The notes under the pieces are model-generated. The model was not told the origin of the DNA. It saw only the letters and a list, made by a program, of their open reading frames with translations, and did not search any database. The position numbers and the translations under genes are program-made. A stretch of 50,744 bases of DNA from Armatimonadota bacterium (GTDB lineage Bacteria > Armatimonadota > UBA5829): assembly GCA_026392045.1 (NCBI GenBank), contig JAPLCU010000035.1, positions 1 through 50,744 of the forward strand, given 5' to 3'. Positions 1 to 8,320 of this stretch are shown here, one piece after another; position 1 is the first letter of the stretch, and each line of letters starts with the position of its first letter.

Positions 1-248
1 CATGCTGCTCACCCCTCGAGTGACCTCAGGGTGGCGAAGTGGCGCCGCAGAATTTGTAGTTCATAAATAAGGGCTATCCCTTCCCTAACTCAAAACTCAG
101 AACTAAACTCGGAGGTTATATATGCACAGTCCCTTCCCTGCCATCGGACTATCAGACCATCGAACCATCGAACCAGTCTCAAGGGCCGTTAATGTTTTAC
201 TAACCAAAGCGAGCCCTGCTGCACGCACTGCCGTTCCGTTGGTTTCCG
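1..248. other. Non-coding edge with short word repeats
   Basis: No supported gene. The stretch holds low-complexity repeated words (forms of ATCGAACC and CTCAGAACT) of the kind found in many gaps of this window. The GH51 gene ends just downstream on the minus strand. Confidence 0.5.
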
Positions 249-1706
249 TCAGCTAATCGCCAAAACAACAACAGACTTCGCCGGGAGATTCACGCTGAAG
301 CCGCCCTCAACGAGCTTGGCGCCGCTAAAATCCGCAGGCTTGAGGGTATTCGGCGCGTCGAAGGTGTTGTGGGCTTGCATGGTAGCGGCGGTCAGGATTC
401 GGCCGCTAATCTTTGAGGCCTTTACACCGTGGAGCGCGCTTAAGACCTCGGCTGCGTTGTTGGGGTCGAGGTTGCAGAGGGTCACATGGACGGTGCCCTC
501 GGCGTTGATTGAAGCGGAACCGCTGAGCATCGGCAGCTTTATATTATCAACCTCAAATTCCCCGCAGGTGAGGTCGATGGGGAGCATGGTGGCGTCCTGG
601 TGCACCTTATACATATCGAAAATGTGATAAGTGGGGGTGAGGAGCATCTTCTCGCCCTCGGTCAGGATCACTGCTTGGAGTACATTGATGGTCTGCGCGA
701 TGTTCGCCATACGCACGCGGTCTGCATGATTGTTGAATATATTCAGATGAAGACCTGCCACGAGGGCATCGCGCAAAGTGCTCTGCTGATAGAGGAAGCC
801 GGGGTTGGTGCCTGGCTCGACTGAGTGCCACATTCCCCACTCATCCACAACCAGCATGATGCGCTTTTCGGGGTCATACTGGTCCATGATCTTGCCATGC
901 TTTGTGCAGAGATCATCCATGAACCAGGCTTTCTTCATACTTTCGAACCACGCGGCTTCGTCGAAATCTGCGGCGGTTTTGTTATACCAGGTATAGTTGT
1001 GCAGCGAGAGACCGTCCATATACCCGGCGGCTTCGCGCATGAGGATTTCGGTCCATTTGTAGTTCTTATCATTTGGCCCGCAGGCGATTTTCTGGACTTT
1101 GCCGTTGTAATTGCGCACGTAGCTCTGGTATCGGCGATATTCATCGGCGTAATATTCTGGCTTCATTTCGCCGCCGCAGCCCCAGCTTTCGTTTCCAACG
1201 CCGAAATACGGCAGCGCCCAAGGCTCCTCGCGTCCGTTTTTCCTGCGAAGGTCAGCCATCGGAGATTTTCCGGGGAATGTGACGTATTCCACCCAGTCGC
1301 GCATTTCCTTGACTGTGCCGCTGCCCACATTTCCGCAGATATAGGGCGCAGCGCCGATCATTTCGCACAAATCGAAGAACTCATGCGTGCCAAAATGGTT
1401 GTTCTCGGTAACTCCGCCCCAGAAGAAATTGATCATGCAAGGCCGATCTTCACGAGGCCCGATGCCATCCATCCAATGATAATCATCAGCAAAACATCCG
1501 CCCGGCCAACGCAGCACGGGAATCTTGATCGCCTTCAGCGCCGCCGCGATATCATTGCGAATACCGCGAGTATTGGGAATAGGAGAATCCTCCCCAACCC
1601 AAATCCCCTCGTAAATGCACCTGCCAAGGTGCTCAGAGAAGTGTCCATAAATATTTCTATCAATCTTGTGCTTGCCGAGGTCGGCGCTAATAACCAGCTT
1701 ATTCAA
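249..1706 (-). CDS. abfA: Alpha-L-arabinofuranosidase, GH51
   Basis: Retaining alpha-L-arabinofuranosidase that removes arabinofuranosyl residues from arabinan, arabinoxylan or their oligosaccharides; no signal peptide, so probably cytoplasmic. The family N-terminus ([18 protein letters not shown]) is clear. The acid/base Glu lies in GVGNESWG (about residue 173) and the nucleophile Glu in VVDEWGMWH (about residue 289). At 485 residues it is normal full length. I chose the TTG at 1706-1704 because AAGGAG lies 6 nt upstream (1713-1718) and the protein then starts where GH51 enzymes start. The ATG at 1745-1743 would add 13 residues and has no ribosome site. It faces away from the GH127-like gene, but both point to L-arabinose release. 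Confidence 0.93.
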   Translation of the reverse strand: MNKLVISADLGKHKIDRNIYGHFSEHLGRCIYEGIWVGEDSPIPNTRGIRNDIAAALKAIKIPVLRWPGGCFADDYHWMDGIGPREDRPCMINFFWGGVTENNHFGTHEFFDLCEMIGAAPYICGNVGSGTVKEMRDWVEYVTFPGKSPMADLRRKNGREEPWALPYFGVGNESWGCGGEMKPEYYADEYRRYQSYVRNYNGKVQKIACGPNDKNYKWTEILMREAAGYMDGLSLHNYTWYNKTAADFDEAAWFESMKKAWFMDDLCTKHGKIMDQYDPEKRIMLVVDEWGMWHSVEPGTNPGFLYQQSTLRDALVAGLHLNIFNNHADRVRMANIAQTINVLQAVILTEGEKMLLTPTYHIFDMYKVHQDATMLPIDLTCGEFEVDNIKLPMLSGSASINAEGTVHVTLCNLDPNNAAEVLSALHGVKASKISGRILTAATMQAHNTFDAPNTLKPADFSGAKLVEGGFSVNLPAKSVVVLAIS

Positions 1707-1748
1707 CTTATTCTCCTTGATTATGTGATTTCGATTTATTCCCATCAA

Positions 1749-2176
1749 ACAGGCATAAGGAGTATGCCACGCGGCGAGAGATTTGTCAAATCAGAAGTTA
1801 TGAATTATGAGTTCTGAATTATGAATTGGGGATGGTATCCAGGGCAATCGCATCTAATTGAATGAGTCTTGGAAATTGATGCAAGGGGGCCGGAGACCCC
1901 CTGAAATCATTTTGCATTAAGACTCATAAAATAAGAATAATTTATGCGGTAGGCTTCGGCATCAGGATACCGAAGCAACTAACTAAAAATAGCATTCATT
2001 CTTAATAGGGTCCGAGGTTAATATCTCGGACCTATTTCTATCCCGCGCTCAAAAACAGGTAATCCGAACAGCACGCCCCCTATGCAACCCGTGGCACAAC
2101 CTCTATGGCCCTGATAGGGATAGTGTAATTTGCTCCTTACGCTATTGCGCCTAATGGCCATGGAGGCGACTTGATA
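1749..2176. other. Intergenic region with palindrome and terminator-like hairpin
   Basis: No gene seen. It holds one copy of the GCTTCGG...CCGAAGC palindrome (about 1950-1978), a GGGGGCC/ACCCCC hairpin near 1887, and a strong GGTCCGAG/CTCGGACC hairpin followed by TATTTCT (2008-2040) that could end rightward transcripts. Confidence 0.55.
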
Positions 2177-2557
2177 ATGCAAAAAGTGTGGTTAGCAATC
2201 ATCCCTGGTTTGATGACGCTACTGGGCGGGATTGCGATAATTTCAATGATCCGCGGACCTGCGAATGCCGGGCAGAGTGCGTATGTCGGTATGTGGCGCT
2301 CTGTTGACGGCTCCGGCGAGAGAGCGCAACTCGTTAAGACGGACAAAGATTACTCGCTTAGTGTCCGTGATGCAGCGGGAAATACTATGTTCTCTTGCTC
2401 CGGTGGGTGCTCAAGGAACGGCGGATTGCTGTTCACTGAGGCTAGTTCGAGCGACGGCGACACCGGCTATATTACGGTGAGGCAATCGAACAATCGAATC
2501 ACGATAGAGGGCTGCGGCCCAGTGCCGAAGGTGTTCGTAAGCGAGTTGTCGCAGTAG
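2177..2557 (+). CDS. Hypothetical small membrane-anchored or exported protein
   Basis: Not recognised. The 126-residue product has one N-terminal hydrophobic segment (about residues 4-25, LAIIPGLMTLLGGIAIISM) and then a polar, probably beta-rich domain with a GMWRSVDGSG start and three cysteines (SCSGGC and EGCGP). This arrangement suggests an anchored or secreted domain outside the inner membrane. GGAGG at 2162-2166 precedes both a TTG (2171) and an ATG (2177); ATG is preferred. It stands alone between two glycosidase genes with no operon partner. Confidence 0.6.
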   Translation: MQKVWLAIIPGLMTLLGGIAIISMIRGPANAGQSAYVGMWRSVDGSGERAQLVKTDKDYSLSVRDAAGNTMFSCSGGCSRNGGLLFTEASSSDGDTGYITVRQSNNRITIEGCGPVPKVFVSELSQ

Positions 2558-2880
2558 ATACCGGACGGAGATCGATGAATTATGATTGGGCATAGTCCCC
2601 GATCGTGCTCTATCATAATTTTTCGGTAATCTCAGCGCTTCGCGAGTTATGAGTTCTGAGTTTGGTTGCTTCGGTATCCTGATGCCGAAGCCTACCGTAT
2701 ATTTGGTTGCTTCGGTATCCTGATGCCGAAGCCTACCGTATATTGTGAATAATGCGAGTTAGCATCTTGAGCTGTGTCGAAAGCTGTTTTCGCTAGAGCT
2801 CAGCATGCTCAGTTCCAATAGGAGGAATAATGAGATTCTCTGTGGTATCTTAATTTAGATTGATATCATCGGAGGACTAT
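2558..2880. repeat. Tandem pair of GCTTCGG/CCGAAGC palindromes upstream of the GH127-like gene
   Basis: Two copies of a roughly 40-bp unit (about 2663-2703 and 2704-2744) sit head to tail. The core can fold as an 11-bp RNA hairpin (GCTTCGGTATC pairs with GATGCCGAAGC through one G-U). A separate word related to the CCTGAG...TCGAAGG family lies at about 2765-2815. No gene seen. Confidence 0.7.
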
Positions 2881-4836
2881 ATGCATCGCCTACTTCTCAC
2901 TACGGCAGCTGCCGCCATTCTCGCACTTTCGCTTGGCACCGCACAGGCAGCCGCGCCTAAAGTCAACAGCTTCTATCCCGCCAACAAGGCCCCTCTGCCG
3001 CAAAGCGCTTACAGCATTCTGCCGCTTGGCGCAGTCAAGCCTGCGGGCTGGCTCAAGCAGCAACTCAACATCCAGGCCAAGGGCCTTACAGGCAACTTGC
3101 CCAAGTTCTGGAAAGACCTCGGACCCGATAGCGGATGGCTTGGCGGCAAGGGCGAGAGCTGGGAAAGAGGGCCATATTACATGGACGGCATGGTGCCCCT
3201 CGCGTTCCTCACCCAGGACCCCGAGCTGATGGAAACAGCTAAGAAATGGGTCGGCTGGACGCTCGATAACCAGCGCCCGGATGGTGATATCGGCCCCGAA
3301 AGCTGCACCGATTGGTGGCCGGTTGGGCTTATGTGCAAGACCCTCACGCAGTATTACGATGCTACCGGCGACCCCCGCGTGATCCCGACGCTGACCAAGT
3401 TTTTCGCCTATATGAAGACGGAACTGCCGAAGCGTCCGTTGGCTGAGTGGGCGAAGATGCGTTGGGCCGATACCGCCCTCAGCGCGATCTGGCTCTACAA
3501 CCGCACCGGTAACCCCGAACTGCTGGAGGTCTGCAAAATCCTGATGTCGCAGGGTTACGACTACGCGCAGGAGTTCTCCAACTTCGAGCCTTATAGCAAG
3601 ATATCGCGCGGCTGGAACTACGAGAACCATGGCGTCAACGCGGGCATGGCCTATAAAACCCCCGGGGTGATGTTCCAGATAACCGGCGACCCGAAGTATA
3701 AGAAAGCCGTATATGACGGCATCAGCAACATCGACAAATACCACGGTCAGGCGGGCGGAACTTTCGCCGCGGACGAGTGTTTTGCGGGCAGGAGCCCCAC
3801 TCAGGGCACCGAGCTTTGCTCCGTGGATGAGAGCATGTTCTCCTTCGAGAACCTCATTGCGATGTTCGGCGACCCCATGATGGGCGACAAGCTCGAAAGA
3901 ATGAGCTACAATGCCTGGCCAGGCACTTTCAGCCCGGATATGTGGTCGCATCAATATGATCAGCAGGCGAATCAGCCGATTTGCAGGGTTTCCCCGGAGC
4001 ACTGGTTCGTGACCAACGGCGGCGAGGCCAATCTGTTTGGCGTGGAGCCCCAGTTCGGCTGCTGTACATCGAATATGCACCAGGGCTGGCCGAAGTTGGT
4101 AAGGCACCTCTGGATGGCGACCCCGGACGATGGCCTTGCGGCTGTCACCTACGGCCCGTGCTCTGTCACAGCCAAGGTTAAGGGCGGAAATACCGTTACC
4201 ATAGATGTGGTCACGGATTATCCGTTCTCTGATACCATCAATATGACCATCAAGACCGCGAAACCCGTGGAATTCCCGCTGCAGCTTCGCATTCCCGCAT
4301 GGGCGCAGGGCGCAAGCATCAAAACCGACAAGACCATAAATCCGAAACCCGGCACGTTCGCGACCGTCTCCCGTAAATGGAAAAATGGCGATAAAATCAG
4401 CATCAAGTTGCCCATGAAGATCAGAATCGAGCGCCGGTTCAACAACTCCGCCACCGTGCTGCGAGGCCCGCTGGTCTATTCTCTGAGAATCGGGGAGAAG
4501 TGGAACATTATCAGGGGAGAAGCGCCGAAGGGTCTCTATGAAGTGCTGCCGACCACCCCGTGGAACTATGGTCTGATATTTGATGAAAAGAACCCGGAAA
4601 AATCGTTCAAAATAGTAACCAAACCAATGACCGACCCAGTCTATTCCAACCTAAACGCGCCAATCGAGTTGCACGCAAAGGGCCGGATCGTCCCTGATTG
4701 GAAAGAGGCAAAAAACAGCGCCGACATGCTGCCCGTGAGCCCGTTAAAATCCACCGAGCCCATCCAGGACATAGTCCTGATTCCCTACGGTTGCGCGAAG
4801 CTCAGGATAACTGAGTTCCCGGTGATTGGGGAATAG
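2881..4836 (+). CDS. Secreted GH127-like (DUF1680) beta-L-arabinofuranosidase-type hydrolase
   Basis: Predicted exported glycoside hydrolase of the GH127/DUF1680 group, which includes zinc- and cysteine-dependent beta-L-arabinofuranosidases. GGAGG at 2871-2875 fixes the ATG at 2881 and gives a clean signal peptide (MHRLLLTTAAAAILALSLG, cleavage near AQA-A). The mature protein has an alpha/alpha-barrel style N-terminal half (repeated DNQRPDGDIGPES and NYENHGVNAGM-like segments) and a beta-rich C-terminal half. The four zinc ligands described for GH127 have counterparts: Glu and Cys in GTELCSVDE, and the Cys-Cys pair in FGCCTSNMHQG. At 651 residues it is a usual length. Substrate is inferred from family and from the GH51 neighbour; other DUF1680 members have different specificities. 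Confidence 0.85.
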   Translation: MHRLLLTTAAAAILALSLGTAQAAAPKVNSFYPANKAPLPQSAYSILPLGAVKPAGWLKQQLNIQAKGLTGNLPKFWKDLGPDSGWLGGKGESWERGPYYMDGMVPLAFLTQDPELMETAKKWVGWTLDNQRPDGDIGPESCTDWWPVGLMCKTLTQYYDATGDPRVIPTLTKFFAYMKTELPKRPLAEWAKMRWADTALSAIWLYNRTGNPELLEVCKILMSQGYDYAQEFSNFEPYSKISRGWNYENHGVNAGMAYKTPGVMFQITGDPKYKKAVYDGISNIDKYHGQAGGTFAADECFAGRSPTQGTELCSVDESMFSFENLIAMFGDPMMGDKLERMSYNAWPGTFSPDMWSHQYDQQANQPICRVSPEHWFVTNGGEANLFGVEPQFGCCTSNMHQGWPKLVRHLWMATPDDGLAAVTYGPCSVTAKVKGGNTVTIDVVTDYPFSDTINMTIKTAKPVEFPLQLRIPAWAQGASIKTDKTINPKPGTFATVSRKWKNGDKISIKLPMKIRIERRFNNSATVLRGPLVYSLRIGEKWNIIRGEAPKGLYEVLPTTPWNYGLIFDEKNPEKSFKIVTKPMTDPVYSNLNAPIELHAKGRIVPDWKEAKNSADMLPVSPLKSTEPIQDIVLIPYGCAKLRITEFPVIGE

Positions 4837-5088
4837 GTTTCGAGTGGAAAGTGGAAAGTGGAAAGCGGAAAGCCCAGAAGGTTCGGGCCGGAATTGAAAT
4901 CCGACCGTAATTAAGATCGTCAGGGAAATTAGATCGTCAGGGAAATTAAGATCGTCGGGGAAATCTGTTCCCCGATGCCGTCTGCGGATATCCGATCCGC
5001 CCATTACCTACCAAGGCTTTACCGGCGGAATAGATTTCCGCGTTACCCGCGCCCAGGAACAGATTTCCTGGGCGATCTCGAATAATAA
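4837..5088. repeat. Intergenic repeats of the AATCTGTTCCCC family
   Basis: No gene. Contains a GGAAAGTGGAAAGC word run (4849-4880), three successive GATCGTCAGGGAAATT-like units (about 4915-4960), a GGGGAAATCTGTTCCCC palindrome and a diverged copy near 5058-5082. The same family recurs at 21206-21455 and 36087-36140. Confidence 0.7.
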
Positions 5089-5119
5089 AGAGGCAGCGCC
5101 AAATTGCGGCGCTGCCTCT
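5089..5119 (-). terminator. Rho-independent terminator of the response regulator gene
   Basis: Perfect 12-bp stem AGAGGCAGCGCC / GGCGCTGCCTCT with a 7-nt loop. It is followed on the minus strand by TTATTATT, 26 nt after the regulator stop codon. Confidence 0.85.
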
Positions 5120-5145
5120 GCATTTTATTAACTTAAGCTCAGAGC

Positions 5146-5883
5146 TTAGAGAGCGCCCTCTCTGATTTCGAACTTGTAGCCGACGCCCCAGATTGTGGTG
5201 ATTCTGCAGGGGCTGCCCTGGACTTCGATCTTCCTGCGAAGTCTTTTGATGTGCTGGTCTACGGTTCTCTCGTCGCCGTAGAATTCCTGGTAGGCCCAAA
5301 CCTGCTCAAGGAGCTGCTCGCGGGTGAATACGCGGTTGCGGTTTGATGCGAGATACCAAAGGAGATCGAATTCCTTAGGAGTGAGGTCGATTCTCATTTC
5401 GCCGACCATAACTTCTCTGGAAATCCTGCTCACGGTGATTCCGGGCATATTGAGGAACTGCTGCTCATCCGGGGCCGGAACGTAGGACGCTCTGCGAAGA
5501 ACAGCCTTCACACGGGCAAGCAGTTCTCTGGGGGAGAAAGGCTTGGTGACGTAATCGTCTGCGCCAATCTCAAGGCCAAGAACTCGGTCTACTTCGTCCA
5601 CTCTTGCGCTAAGCATAATGAGCGGCACATTGCTGAATTTGCGGATCTCCTTGCAGACATCCAGGCCATCCATACCGGGCAGCATAAGGTCAAGAATGAC
5701 CATGTCCGGTTTATGGCTGCGGATCATATCAGTTCCTTCTACTCCGTCACCAGAGCAGATAACATCATATCCGGCTTTCTCAAAATACAGGGTTATAAGT
5801 TCACAAACGTTCTCTTCGTCATCAATTACCAACACGCGCAGTTTGCCAGTACCAGTGTCGTCCTTTATTAGTACGTTCTCCAT
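5146..5883 (-). CDS. OmpR/PhoB-family response regulator (orphan)
   Basis: Two-domain transcription regulator of 245 residues. The receiver domain (about residues 15-130) has the acidic pair (IDDEE), the phospho-acceptor Asp at about residue 65 (VILDLMLPGMDG) and the conserved Lys in YVTKPFSP. The C-terminal winged helix (about 150-240) has LTPKEFDLLWYLA, TREQLLEQVW and RTVDQHIKRLRRKI, typical of OmpR-type DNA binding. No histidine kinase gene lies beside it, so its partner and targets are unknown. The gene ends at its own terminator and looks monocistronic. Confidence 0.9.
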   Translation of the reverse strand: MENVLIKDDTGTGKLRVLVIDDEENVCELITLYFEKAGYDVICSGDGVEGTDMIRSHKPDMVILDLMLPGMDGLDVCKEIRKFSNVPLIMLSARVDEVDRVLGLEIGADDYVTKPFSPRELLARVKAVLRRASYVPAPDEQQFLNMPGITVSRISREVMVGEMRIDLTPKEFDLLWYLASNRNRVFTREQLLEQVWAYQEFYGDERTVDQHIKRLRRKIEVQGSPCRITTIWGVGYKFEIREGAL

Positions 5884-6615
5884 GATCTAAGCTTACCTCG
5901 ACTTTTCTATCGTAATTTGCATTTCAATAAAATCTCAACCACTGCAAGTATAATTGAATTTACCTATCATGTCAATAGTGCAACAAAAAATCAGCATAAA
6001 ATGCCTTTGTCGCCACAAAAAAGCACCATGTAAGGCATCAAACACCCTGCGCCTGAGCGTGAGGAACTCGTTTCCAACATCAGGGTTGCACACCCGATAA
6101 TCTAGCCGGTATTATTCTTGACGAGCGGCAGGCTTCGGCATCAGGATGCTGGGTTATTCTTCTATTCTTACTAAGAGTGAACTCTTGCAACTTTTGTAAG
6201 AGCTCAGTCTTAATGTTTTGTCATTCCGAACTTGATTCACTAGCGTCCCATAGCATTCGATGTAATAGTTTTGAGTTTTGAGTTCTGAGTTATTGATTTG
6301 TCTTCGCACGAGTCATTCAGTCCACTTCGCCAAGTTACCACTTCGCCATCCTGAGGCTCTCGAAGGATGAGCAGAATGATAAGCTTTCAAATCTAGCATT
6401 TCCTTATGACACCTGGCTGCAAAAACCAACAATGGGGTCAGCGTAAACCATAGGGTTATGAGCGTAAACCATAGGCAATAATGACCTGTTTCAATAATTA
6501 TGGGACGCTACTGAACTTGATTCGGAATCTAAGTATCAAACGTAACAGATCCTGAATCGAGTTCAGGATGACAAGTATACTCACGAAGAGTGAACTCTTG
6601 CAACTTTTATTTTGC
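5884..6615. other. Long non-coding stretch packed with repeats
   Basis: About 730 bases without a supported gene. It holds a partial GCTTCGG palindrome copy (6129-6150), a CCATCCTGAGGCTCTCGAAGG copy (about 6348-6370), a close tandem repeat AGCGTAAACCATAGG (about 6441-6475), a pair of GAGTGAACTCTTGCAACTTT words (about 6174 and 6587), and TCATTCCGAA words. It separates the regulator from the ribosomal operon promoter. Confidence 0.6.
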
Positions 6616-6644
6616 TTGCTAAGGTTGCAGGAAAGTGATATAAT
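6616..6644 (+). promoter_or_regulatory. Sigma-70 promoter of rpsF-ssb-rpsR
   Basis: TTGCTA (6616-6621), 17-nt spacer, TATAAT (6639-6644). Transcription would start near 6651, about 125 nt before the rpsF start codon, leaving a long 5' leader. Confidence 0.8.
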
Positions 6645-6651
6645 ATGCAGC

Positions 6652-6767
6652 GGTGTGGTATCACACACCATTAAAACTGAATGAGGATTCCGGTTGCCCG
6701 CGTTGGCGCCGGTTTTACTCTCCGTCCCGACCAAGATCGGGACCGATTATAGACCGAGGGGAGGTGA
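6652..6767 (+). promoter_or_regulatory. rpsF 5' leader with hairpins; possible S6:S18 autoregulatory site
   Basis: The leader opens with a hairpin (GGTGTG/CACACC, 6652-6669) and continues with CCGG-rich complementary stretches (about 6690-6715). It ends in a perfect anti-SD complement, GGAGGTGA (6760-6767). Many bacteria have an S6:S18-binding motif in this position. I cannot align the consensus confidently, so the role is a suggestion. Confidence 0.35.
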
Positions 6768-6775
6768 ATACCACG

Positions 6776-7447
6776 ATACGCAACTATGAAACTCTCTACA
6801 TCATCGACTCGAACCTAATGGACGAGCAGATCGATGGTATCATCAGCAAGTATACCACGCTAATTACCGAGCAGGGCGGCGAAGTTCAGGCCGCAGGCCG
6901 ATGGGACAGGCGACGCCTGGCTTATGAAATCAAAGGCCGCCGCGAAGGTCTATATATACTGATGTATTTCACTGGAGAGGCAGCGGTTAAGAATGAATTA
7001 GACCGCATGTTTAGAATCTCTGACGAATTGATTCGACACATAATCCTTCGCATTGAGCCTGAAAGCGTCGACATTACCCGAATCATGCAGGCTGCACCGG
7101 CAGCAGCTCCCGCTCAGGAGGAAGCTCCTGTTGAGGCAGCGCCAGCTGAAGAAGTAGAAGTAACAGAAGCTCCCGCTCAGGAGGAGGCTCCTGTTGAAGC
7201 AGCGCAGGCTGAAGAAGCGGCAGAAGCTCCTGTTGAGGCAGCGCCAGCTGAGGAAGTAGAAGTAACAGAAGCTCCTGCTCAGGAGAAAGCTCCTGTTGAA
7301 GCAGCGCCGGCTGAGGAAACTGCGGAAGCTCCCGCTCAGGAGAAAGCTCCTGTTGAAGCAGCGCCAGCTGAAGAAACTGCAGAAGCGCGGCCTAAAAGGG
7401 CGCCGCGCAAAAAAACCAAGAGTGGCGACGGAGACTTAGCCACCTAG
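6776..7447 (+). CDS. rpsF: 30S ribosomal protein S6 with long acidic repeat tail
   Basis: Ribosomal protein S6, which pairs with S18 on the platform of the 30S subunit. Residues 1-95 match the fold (RNYETLYIIDSNL, GRWDRRRLAYEIKGRREGLYILMYF, SDELIRHIILRIE). The usual start MRxYE corresponds to an ATA codon at 6776, 8 nt after GGAGGTGA, so an AUA start is the best reading. An in-frame GTG at 6764 overlaps that SD, and the GTG at 6653 sits on the predicted transcript start. After residue 100 comes a tail of about 115 residues made of APAQEEAPVEAAPAEE-type repeats, closed by a basic RPKRAPRKKTK segment. First gene of rpsF-ssb-rpsR. Confidence 0.92.
   Translation: MRNYETLYIIDSNLMDEQIDGIISKYTTLITEQGGEVQAAGRWDRRRLAYEIKGRREGLYILMYFTGEAAVKNELDRMFRISDELIRHIILRIEPESVDITRIMQAAPAAAPAQEEAPVEAAPAEEVEVTEAPAQEEAPVEAAQAEEAAEAPVEAAPAEEVEVTEAPAQEKAPVEAAPAEETAEAPAQEKAPVEAAPAEETAEARPKRAPRKKTKSGDGDLAT
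7096..7385 (+). repeat. In-frame tandem repeats in the S6 tail
   Basis: Imperfect units of roughly 60 nt encoding Ala/Glu/Pro/Val-rich repeats are stacked through the 3' third of rpsF. They vary in length and look able to expand or contract without loss of frame. Confidence 0.75.
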
Positions 7448-7470
7448 AACCATTGGAGGCAATTGAACTA

Positions 7471-7911
7471 ATGAATGTTGTGGTTTTGATCGGACGAATG
7501 GTAGCTGACCCGGAACTGAAATATACTCCGAACGGAGTAGCTGTCACGTCATTCAGGATAGCTATTGACAGACGCTTCAAGAATGCGGCGGGTGAAAAGC
7601 AGTCCGACTTTATTGACATTGTGGCCTGGAGACAATCTGCCGAGTTTGCGGCTAATTATCTCAGTAAAGGCAGGCTGGTTGCAGTGCAAGGCGAACTGCA
7701 TTCACGATCATGGGTCCAGCCTGATGGCCAGAAACGGTATAAGACCGAGGTGGTTGCTGATAACATCCAGGGGCTTGACAGGCCAAAAGATGGTCAAGGT
7801 CAGGCGCCTGCGGCTGCGGCAACTGGCGATGGAGCAGAACATATACCTTCGGAGCCGCCGCCAGCGGGCGCCGAATCGGATATGGACTATGATCCGTTCG
7901 CCGAAGAATAA
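7471..7911 (+). CDS. ssb: Single-stranded DNA-binding protein
   Basis: OB-fold SSB (147 residues) that coats single-stranded DNA in replication and repair. The N-terminal fold is clear: MNVVVLIGRMVADPELKYTPNGVAV, FIDIVAWRQSAEFAANYLSKGRLVAVQGEL and YKTEVVADNIQ. A flexible Gln/Ala/Pro linker (from about residue 110) leads to an acidic end, MDYDPFAEE. The usual partner-binding tip is D-x-x-P-F at the very end; here PF is followed by Ala-Glu-Glu. ATG 7471 gives the standard N-terminus, with GGAGG at 7455-7459. A TTG at 7453 is in frame but precedes the SD. Middle gene between rpsF and rpsR. Confidence 0.95.
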   Translation: MNVVVLIGRMVADPELKYTPNGVAVTSFRIAIDRRFKNAAGEKQSDFIDIVAWRQSAEFAANYLSKGRLVAVQGELHSRSWVQPDGQKRYKTEVVADNIQGLDRPKDGQGQAPAAAATGDGAEHIPSEPPPAGAESDMDYDPFAEE

Positions 7912-7975
7912 ACGTCCGGTTTTGTGCGAGATCGCATGAAGATTCGGTTATTATGTAATAATGTGGAGGTAGCGT

Positions 7976-8227
7976 ATGCCAGTACCGAGAAGAAGCGGCC
8001 AGCCCACTAAGTATAGGAAAGTGCGCAGAAAGGTGTGCGGATTCTGCGTGGACAAGGTTGAGTCTATTGATTATAAGAGCGTCAACCGTCTGCGCAGGTT
8101 CGTGTCTGAGCGCGGCAAAATTTTGCCGCGTAGAACGACCGGAACTTGTGCGTCACACCAGCGCATGCTGACCCGCGCAATAAAGATAGCAAGAGAAATC
8201 GCTTTGCTGCCGTTTACGGCGGAGTAA
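7976..8227 (+). CDS. rpsR: 30S ribosomal protein S18
   Basis: Small basic ribosomal protein (83 residues), partner of S6 in the 30S platform. Family sequence is evident in the segments [34 protein letters not shown] and [23 protein letters not shown]. It carries the CxxC...CxxH ligand set of zinc-binding S18 forms. GGAGG lies just before ATG 7976. The usual following gene rplI is absent here; a sugar isomerase gene comes next. Confidence 0.97.
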   Translation: MPVPRRSGQPTKYRKVRRKVCGFCVDKVESIDYKSVNRLRRFVSERGKILPRRTTGTCASHQRMLTRAIKIAREIALLPFTAE

Positions 8228-8320
8228 GCGTAATAAAGATAATGAAGCTTCCGCATGCTGCAAAAATGCGGATGGCGGGGGCTTCGAATATATGATCTTA
8301 TAAATTTTGGGGGGTGTGTT

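Noticed and set aside
825-1817. 330-codon open frame on the plus strand
   Set aside because: Antisense shadow of the GH51 gene with no recognisable domain.
2890-4107. 405-codon open frame on the minus strand
   Set aside because: It is antisense to the GH127-like gene, whose signal peptide, motifs and ribosome site are clear; the antisense product has no family features.
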